From Candidatus Poseidoniales archaeon (lineage in GTDB: Archaea; Thermoplasmatota; Poseidoniia; Poseidoniales; Poseidoniaceae): DNA of 10,314 bases. The notes under the pieces are model-generated. The model was given only the letters and a program-made list of their open reading frames with translations, searched no databases and was not told the origin of the DNA. The translations under genes were made by a program, and so were the position numbers. The DNA lies in contig QQSG01000063.1 in NCBI GenBank assembly GCA_003602665.1, positions 4,312 to 14,625 of the forward strand, in the 5' to 3' direction. Each line of letters starts with the position of its first letter. The first letter of the stretch is position 1. This document shows, one piece after another, positions 6,231 to 10,314 of the stretch.

Positions 6231-7205
6231 ATGCGACGAGGCGGACTCTACAGGACTTCGTTTGTTCTTATTGCAATCTTTCTGATGATGCCAAGCATTA
6301 CATCTGCTCAAGAAGAGCCTGATTGGAGAAGCAACGGAATCGATCCATCAACATGGGAAGATGGTCCAGTCGTTGAAGACACGCCAATGCAATATTCCTA
6401 CTACAACGACCCAGTCTTTTCCATTGACGTCACATACACACCAGGGCATTTTGAGGACGAAGTCAATGGTGTAATCATCATTGAATTGTTTCCTCAATGG
6501 GCTCCGATTACTGTGGAAAATATGGTTGAACATGTTGAAGATGGATTGTATGATGGTATTTTCTTCCATCGAGTCATCAATGATTTTGTCACTCAATCAG
6601 GAGACCCAGAATGTACAACAGTCATCGCTTATCCTGCCACAAATCTAAATTGTGGCTCAGGAGGGACAGGTGAGACGATTCCACTTGAACACGACGAGAA
6701 TCTAAGCCATGTTGATGGAGCCATTGGAATGGCTCGAGGTACAGAGGAAGACTCTGCAGATTCGCAATGGTATATCGCTGAAACAGAAGCTCACGGACTC
6801 GATCCTGAAAACAGAGACGATGGTGGATACGCCACCTTTGGTATTGTTCGCCAAGGAATGAGCCATGTGAGAGCAATTGCAGAAGTTCCTACATCAGACG
6901 ATGCAACTGGAACCGATCTTGATAATCCATTTTCATCAGCCGGACGTCCAGTTTATGAGGTTCGAATCAACAAAATTGAGATGATTGGTGTTGCAGATCC
7001 AAATGGGGAATTGAGTGGTCAAGGCGTCGCTGGAGGCGAAGAGGGAGGGGTTCCAAGCGGAATTCTCGTCTTAATTTTACTCGGTTTGGCAGTTGCGATT
7101 GGTGGCGGTACAATGTTTGCCTTGAGCCAAAAAGGCGATTCAACTGAATTGACTGTCTATGATGCAGAGTTACTCGATGAGAATGAAACATCGAGTACGA
7201 CGTGA
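6231..7205 (+). CDS. Exported cyclophilin-type peptidyl-prolyl isomerase with C-terminal membrane anchor
   Basis: This is a 324-residue protein with a signal peptide (1-26, likely cut in ITSA|QEE), a cyclophilin domain (about 60-255) and a C-terminal membrane helix (about 276-297). A 25-residue tail follows on the cytoplasmic side. The family motif appears as FFHRVINDFVTQSGD (111-125), with the catalytic Arg114. IGMARGTEEDSADSQWYI (165-182) and YATFGIVRQGM (200-210) match the other cyclophilin blocks. Changes from consensus include Val120 for Met and Ser123 for Gly in the active-site strand, and a short acidic insert around 126-145. Its likely role is folding proline-containing exported proteins at the membrane's outer face. 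The ATG at 6231 is fixed by an in-frame TAA two codons upstream. It follows the dehydratase by 37 nt with only a weak AT-rich stretch (6206-6213), so it may be read through from the glycan genes. Its last 49 nt overlap the convergent tRNA-modification gene. Confidence 0.9.
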   Translation: MRRGGLYRTSFVLIAIFLMMPSITSAQEEPDWRSNGIDPSTWEDGPVVEDTPMQYSYYNDPVFSIDVTYTPGHFEDEVNGVIIIELFPQWAPITVENMVEHVEDGLYDGIFFHRVINDFVTQSGDPECTTVIAYPATNLNCGSGGTGETIPLEHDENLSHVDGAIGMARGTEEDSADSQWYIAETEAHGLDPENRDDGGYATFGIVRQGMSHVRAIAEVPTSDDATGTDLDNPFSSAGRPVYEVRINKIEMIGVADPNGELSGQGVAGGEEGGVPSGILVLILLGLAVAIGGGTMFALSQKGDSTELTVYDAELLDENETSSTT

Positions 7206-8269
7206 CGTACACGTGGTGCGTACCACTTTACCTTCTCAAGATGTTGATGGCTACAGTGCCATGTACGGCCATCCTGTTTTGCAAAATCCATGCAAGTTTG
7301 AATTGTATCTATCATCCATTGCTCGATATGTTCTTCCTCAACATTCATGTGAATGTGGAGGCTTCCACCTTGCTCTTTGAGTGCTGAAATAGCAGGCTTC
7401 CATGCTGCTTCAGAACTTGGAAGTAATCCCAATAGGACCCGGTCTGCAATGCCTCGTAATTTAGGAAGTGTCGATTGATTATCTCCTTCATGGATTGTAA
7501 TCGAATGGGAAACACCATTCTTTTCAGCAGCCCAGTTCAACGCCTTGATACTCTCCGGATTTAATTCACAAGCATGCACATGGGAGGCTTTCCCATGTAC
7601 AAGCAAAGGCAGGGAATAGTATCCTATCCCTGCAAAGGCATCAACTATGATTTCATCTTTAACATCAAGTGAGCCCATTCTGTGTCGCTCGGTAACATTT
7701 CCCGAAGAGTACATCACTTTACATGCATCAAATCCATAGAATAAGCCGTTGTCTTTTACCTCGACCCAACCAGAATCGCCTAGCAATAATTCCATCTGAG
7801 ATGAGCGAATTGTGTCGCTTGCAATTGGTTGTTGACGTCCAACTCTTTGTCCTTGCAATACATTTGCAATCTGTTCAAAGAAGTCGTTCTTATCTTCAAT
7901 TATCTCGTCCCAAATAGGTTGAATAAACGCTTCTTTCGGAAAAAGAATAAGATCATCTAAGCGTTCCCATTTTGTAGGTATGAACTCCAAAACATGTTCC
8001 ATGCCATGTGGAATCAGTCCCTGAATTACTTCCTTCAATTGCTGGTGAGGATTCAATGAAGGTGGTGAATGTTCAAACTTCATTCGTTCAATTCTGTAGG
8101 GAATCTCCATTGAATGAAAAGAAGTGGTTTCAGAATGAATTGGAAGTGCGAGTTCTTCGTTGATACGTACTGGTGAATACTGTTTGTTCAAGGCATTTAA
8201 TCGACGAAGATTTTCGTACATAACCTCTCCAAATTGGATGGGAACAATGACTGCTGAAAGTTCGTCCAT
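7157..8269 (-). CDS. taw2: tRNA-Phe wybutosine enzyme TYW2/Taw2 (aminocarboxypropyltransferase), Trm5/TYW2 family
   Basis: This is a 370-residue class I S-adenosylmethionine-dependent enzyme. In archaea TYW2/Taw2 transfers the aminocarboxypropyl group of SAM to C7 of 4-demethylwyosine at position 37 of tRNA-Phe. Motifs, counted from the ATG at 8269, are FDACKVMYSSGNVTERHRMG (180-199), the SAM loop VDAFAGIGYYSLP (209-221) and the acidic ribose-binding ACELNP (233-238). After GIADRV (273-278) comes LGLLPSS (280-286). The related methyltransferase Trm5 usually has a different proline motif here, so LGLLPSS favours TYW2. The N-terminal 130 residues are poorly conserved and look like the family's accessory region. 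The frame extends to a GTG at 8287; the ATG was preferred because no Shine-Dalgarno favours the GTG. The end overlaps the cyclophilin by 49 nt, and that overlap encodes the final strand HVVLDV plus a Ser-rich tail. The family is sure; TYW2 over Trm5 is likely. Confidence 0.85.
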   Translation of the reverse strand: MDELSAVIVPIQFGEVMYENLRRLNALNKQYSPVRINEELALPIHSETTSFHSMEIPYRIERMKFEHSPPSLNPHQQLKEVIQGLIPHGMEHVLEFIPTKWERLDDLILFPKEAFIQPIWDEIIEDKNDFFEQIANVLQGQRVGRQQPIASDTIRSSQMELLLGDSGWVEVKDNGLFYGFDACKVMYSSGNVTERHRMGSLDVKDEIIVDAFAGIGYYSLPLLVHGKASHVHACELNPESIKALNWAAEKNGVSHSITIHEGDNQSTLPKLRGIADRVLLGLLPSSEAAWKPAISALKEQGGSLHIHMNVEEEHIEQWMIDTIQTCMDFAKQDGRTWHCSHQHLEKVKWYAPRVRHVVLDVSFSSSNSAS

Positions 8270-8304
8270 AGCCACGTCACTAACCACTCGTATGGGGAAG
8301 TCCT

Positions 8305-8311
8305 TTGAAGG
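8305..8311 (+). promoter_or_regulatory. TATA-like box TTGAAGG before the large exported protein
   Basis: TTGAAGG, within TCCTTTGAAGG, ends 22 nt before the ATG at 8333, fitting a leaderless transcript. It lies in the short divergent gap between this gene and the tRNA-modification gene. Its reverse complement, CCTTCAAAGG, is similar enough that it might also serve the opposite direction, giving a leader of about 11 nt before the ATG at 8269. The second role is weak. Confidence 0.4.
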
Positions 8312-8332
8312 TCTTCGGATTGTGGGGTTAAC

Positions 8333-10314
8333 ATGGACGCCGAGAGTAATGGGAAAATTCGCTTTTTCAGTCTCTGTTTCACACTGTTTTTCGTAATACC
8401 AATCATCGCTCCATTAGCCTCTGCTGATGGAATGGCTGCATGTGATGGTGCAGGTATGAGCGAGTGCGATGACTACGATTCAAACGACGATGGAACACCA
8501 AATCAGCAAGATTGGATCCGTGGTACATATGACTTCGATTTAGAAGATACCTCGAGAATCACGCTCTCATTGAGTTGGGCAATTCGAGAATTCGACAGAA
8601 GTAAAGTTGGCCTTGACGACCCGCTTATACAATCAGCACTTGCAAACGATGGCTTGGATGTAAATGATGGAATTCCAGCAGACATGATTCGTAGTTACTT
8701 TGCTTATGATGATGGCTCTGGAACAGTTGGGGATCGGATGCTTGGAGAAGTCCAGAGCACAATTCAAGATCTTCTCGCATCAGGATTCGGAACTGTAAAC
8801 GGCATTAATACACAATACGATACATCCTATACAGAAGGAAGTACGACAATTCCTTGCACAACAGATGCTTCAATAGATTCGATTTATGGTGGAGAAGGAG
8901 CAAGTCAAAACAACGTGTTCGACCCTCCATTATGCTTCTCGACAATAGCTGATATTAGTTTGTCAACAAGCACGTTCAACCTCCTTGAGAATACAGATTT
9001 AGACTTGGAACGAGCATACCAAGGCCTGCTGATTATGGGTTCAGAATTAACGACAAAGTTCGAAGTATTTGCTGAACCAGGTCATGCTTCAACTTTCTCA
9101 ATCAATCCACCAGATTATGCAACCATTATTGGTGTTGATAGTAATGGTTCTGTGGCTGCTCGACCGGGCCCTCCTGCATACTTTGCAGGCGAATGGACGG
9201 TCGACAATCTCAATGCAGGATTAGGTGACCCTCGTATCGATCAAACAGTGAGCCTTACCATGGCTTACCGAAATTCATCCACAACTCAAGTAGTGAATCT
9301 CGACCCCGCTGATGAATCCGTTTCGCTTCATCTAACTGTTGATCTTTTTGATGAGCAAGCAGTTGAAATTGATTTTGTTGCTGGACTCAATTACCTCAAT
9401 CAATCGACAATGGATGATTGGGGTATCTCCCTAGTAGAGTTATCTGAATTAGCAATGATACCGCAAATCACATCGGATGGAATTCGACTCGCTTATGAGA
9501 ATGGAATTGCTCCTTTAGAGGATTTTACCGATCAATTCCCTGTCGATACGGTTGGTGATACCTTTTCAGATACGATACCCGGAAATCAAGACATTGAGAT
9601 GTCACCTCTCACGTGGGTAAGTGATTCTGTTGCCAATGGAATTGAAGGTCCTGCTGGTGGATTAAATTACACACATTCAGTTGGATGTTCTGAAACAGTT
9701 ACACCCCCTCAGACTCTGACCTATTGTGTTGAAGGCCCTACTGCAATGGGTTATAATCACCCTATTTATTTGCGTTCAACAAGCAACACATTTAGTCTTA
9801 CTTTAGTTGATTTCATTTCGGATCAATTTTTGAGTTCAAGTAATACTGACGACGTTAGCGGAATCAACTTTTCCTCTATTCTTGATAATTTGGAACAAGA
9901 GGACTTGCGTAAATTAATGGATGCGGGGTTATCAATAGAAACTGAAATCGACACTTCCTTTTTGGAAAAAATGATCCCAGATGGCTTCCCCAATGCAGCG
10001 GTGACTCTGGAATTGATTCTTCCAAGTTGGGTTGAAACAATTGATGGAGACGATCGTTTAATTTTCACCTACACGGCTGAAGGTGATTCAACTTCTCCAA
10101 TCTCAATAGCAGGGCTAAACCCATACAAGTATAATCATCCGATTATGGATGAAAATGGGGATGTCATGTGTTCACAAATTGAGAAAACATGTGTATCTAC
10201 CGAAGTGGATATTGACTTTGGGGCCTTCGATATCAACGAGTTTTCAAAATCGGTTTCGTTCGAATTTGGATTGGAGGCAACTGCCGTCATCCATCGTATT
10301 GGAATTCCAGAGGG
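8333..10314 (+). CDS. Large exported cysteine-paired surface protein of unknown function (3' end outside window)
   Basis: The frame runs without a stop from ATG 8333 to the right edge, giving 660 complete codons. The start is firm because an in-frame TGA at 8306 is followed by no other ATG, GTG or TTG. Residues 1-31 form a signal peptide (hydrophobic core 11-28, likely cleaved after APLASA). The mature start has a Cys pair (37, 45) and an acidic DDYDSNDDGTPNQQDW stretch (46-61) that looks like a calcium-binding loop. The rest alternates polar beta-strand-like segments with short helices. It has eight mature cysteines in close pairs (37/45, 175/201, 452/465, 613/620), suggesting disulfides, and five N-glycosylation sequons (N271, N314, N356, N445, N512). 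YNHPI occurs twice (474-478 and 600-604), which may mark a repeated domain. No known enzyme motif was recognised. A cell-surface or envelope role is inferred. A C-terminal anchor, if present, lies outside the window. Confidence 0.8.
   Translation, partial: MDAESNGKIRFFSLCFTLFFVIPIIAPLASADGMAACDGAGMSECDDYDSNDDGTPNQQDWIRGTYDFDLEDTSRITLSLSWAIREFDRSKVGLDDPLIQSALANDGLDVNDGIPADMIRSYFAYDDGSGTVGDRMLGEVQSTIQDLLASGFGTVNGINTQYDTSYTEGSTTIPCTTDASIDSIYGGEGASQNNVFDPPLCFSTIADISLSTSTFNLLENTDLDLERAYQGLLIMGSELTTKFEVFAEPGHASTFSINPPDYATIIGVDSNGSVAARPGPPAYFAGEWTVDNLNAGLGDPRIDQTVSLTMAYRNSSTTQVVNLDPADESVSLHLTVDLFDEQAVEIDFVAGLNYLNQSTMDDWGISLVELSELAMIPQITSDGIRLAYENGIAPLEDFTDQFPVDTVGDTFSDTIPGNQDIEMSPLTWVSDSVANGIEGPAGGLNYTHSVGCSETVTPPQTLTYCVEGPTAMGYNHPIYLRSTSNTFSLTLVDFISDQFLSSSNTDDVSGINFSSILDNLEQEDLRKLMDAGLSIETEIDTSFLEKMIPDGFPNAAVTLELILPSWVETIDGDDRLIFTYTAEGDSTSPISIAGLNPYKYNHPIMDENGDVMCSQIEKTCVSTEVDIDFGAFDINEFSKSVSFEFGLEATAVIHRIGIPE

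Noticed and set aside
8270..8287. GTG start for the TYW2 gene adding six residues
   Set aside because: It is possible but there is no ribosome site for it, and the ATG at 8269 is the simpler start. The choice does not affect the function call.
8503..10068. Minus-strand reading frames within the large exported protein gene (8503-8685, 9823-10068)
   Set aside because: They are short frames opposite a continuous 660-codon plus-strand gene with a signal peptide and a fixed start.
1..10314. CRISPR array, insertion sequence, integrase or defence system
   Set aside because: No spaced direct repeats, terminal inverted repeats, or transposase, integrase or nuclease motifs were seen on either strand.

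Overview
The window most resembles a planktonic marine Euryarchaeon of the Marine Group II type (Poseidoniales/Thalassoarchaea). This is an inference from several signs. There is an archaeal wyosine-pathway tRNA enzyme (TYW2/Taw2 type). Gene starts lie about 20-22 nt behind an AT-rich box, as expected for leaderless archaeal transcripts. There are exported proteins anchored by single membrane segments, and acidic, aromatic-rich protein tails. No bacterial -35/-10 promoters, tRNA, rRNA, CRISPR array or mobile element was recognised. Genes are packed tightly and every gap is under 100 bp.

Layout. Positions 1-378 (+) hold the C-terminal end of an acidic protein cut by the left edge. It ends exactly where a minus-strand, membrane-anchored S15 family Xaa-Pro dipeptidyl-peptidase ends (379-2298). 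Next come two minus-strand glycosyltransferase genes separated by 1 nt (2364-3257 and 3259-4014). An 86-bp divergent promoter region follows. It leads into a plus-strand pair overlapping by 4 nt: a GDP-L-fucose synthase-like epimerase/reductase (4101-5021) and a DegT/StrS-fold enzyme whose catalytic lysine is replaced by histidine (5018-6193). Then come an exported, C-terminally anchored cyclophilin (6231-7205, +), a TYW2-type tRNA-wybutosine enzyme overlapping it tail to tail (7157-8269, -), and the first 660 codons of a large exported protein (8333 to the right edge, +).

How the genes work together. The central block (2364-6193) is a small surface-glycan module. The His-for-Lys substitution is the signature of ColD, GDP-4-keto-6-deoxymannose 3-dehydratase, and the neighbouring gene is homologous to ColC. 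Together they suggest conversion of a GDP-4-keto-6-deoxyhexose into a GDP-3,6-dideoxyhexose (colitose or an isomer), with the two divergent glycosyltransferases as candidates for placing sugars on a glycan. This is the most interesting element of the window. The flanking exported peptidase, cyclophilin and large surface protein act outside the membrane, and several carry potential N-glycosylation sequons. Any link between them and the glycan genes is inference.

Regulation. Three first-in-transcript genes (2298 -, 4101 +, 8333 +) share a TTNAAGG box ending 20-22 nt before the start codon, which suggests leaderless mRNAs. The two glycosyltransferase genes instead have Shine-Dalgarno-like sequences.
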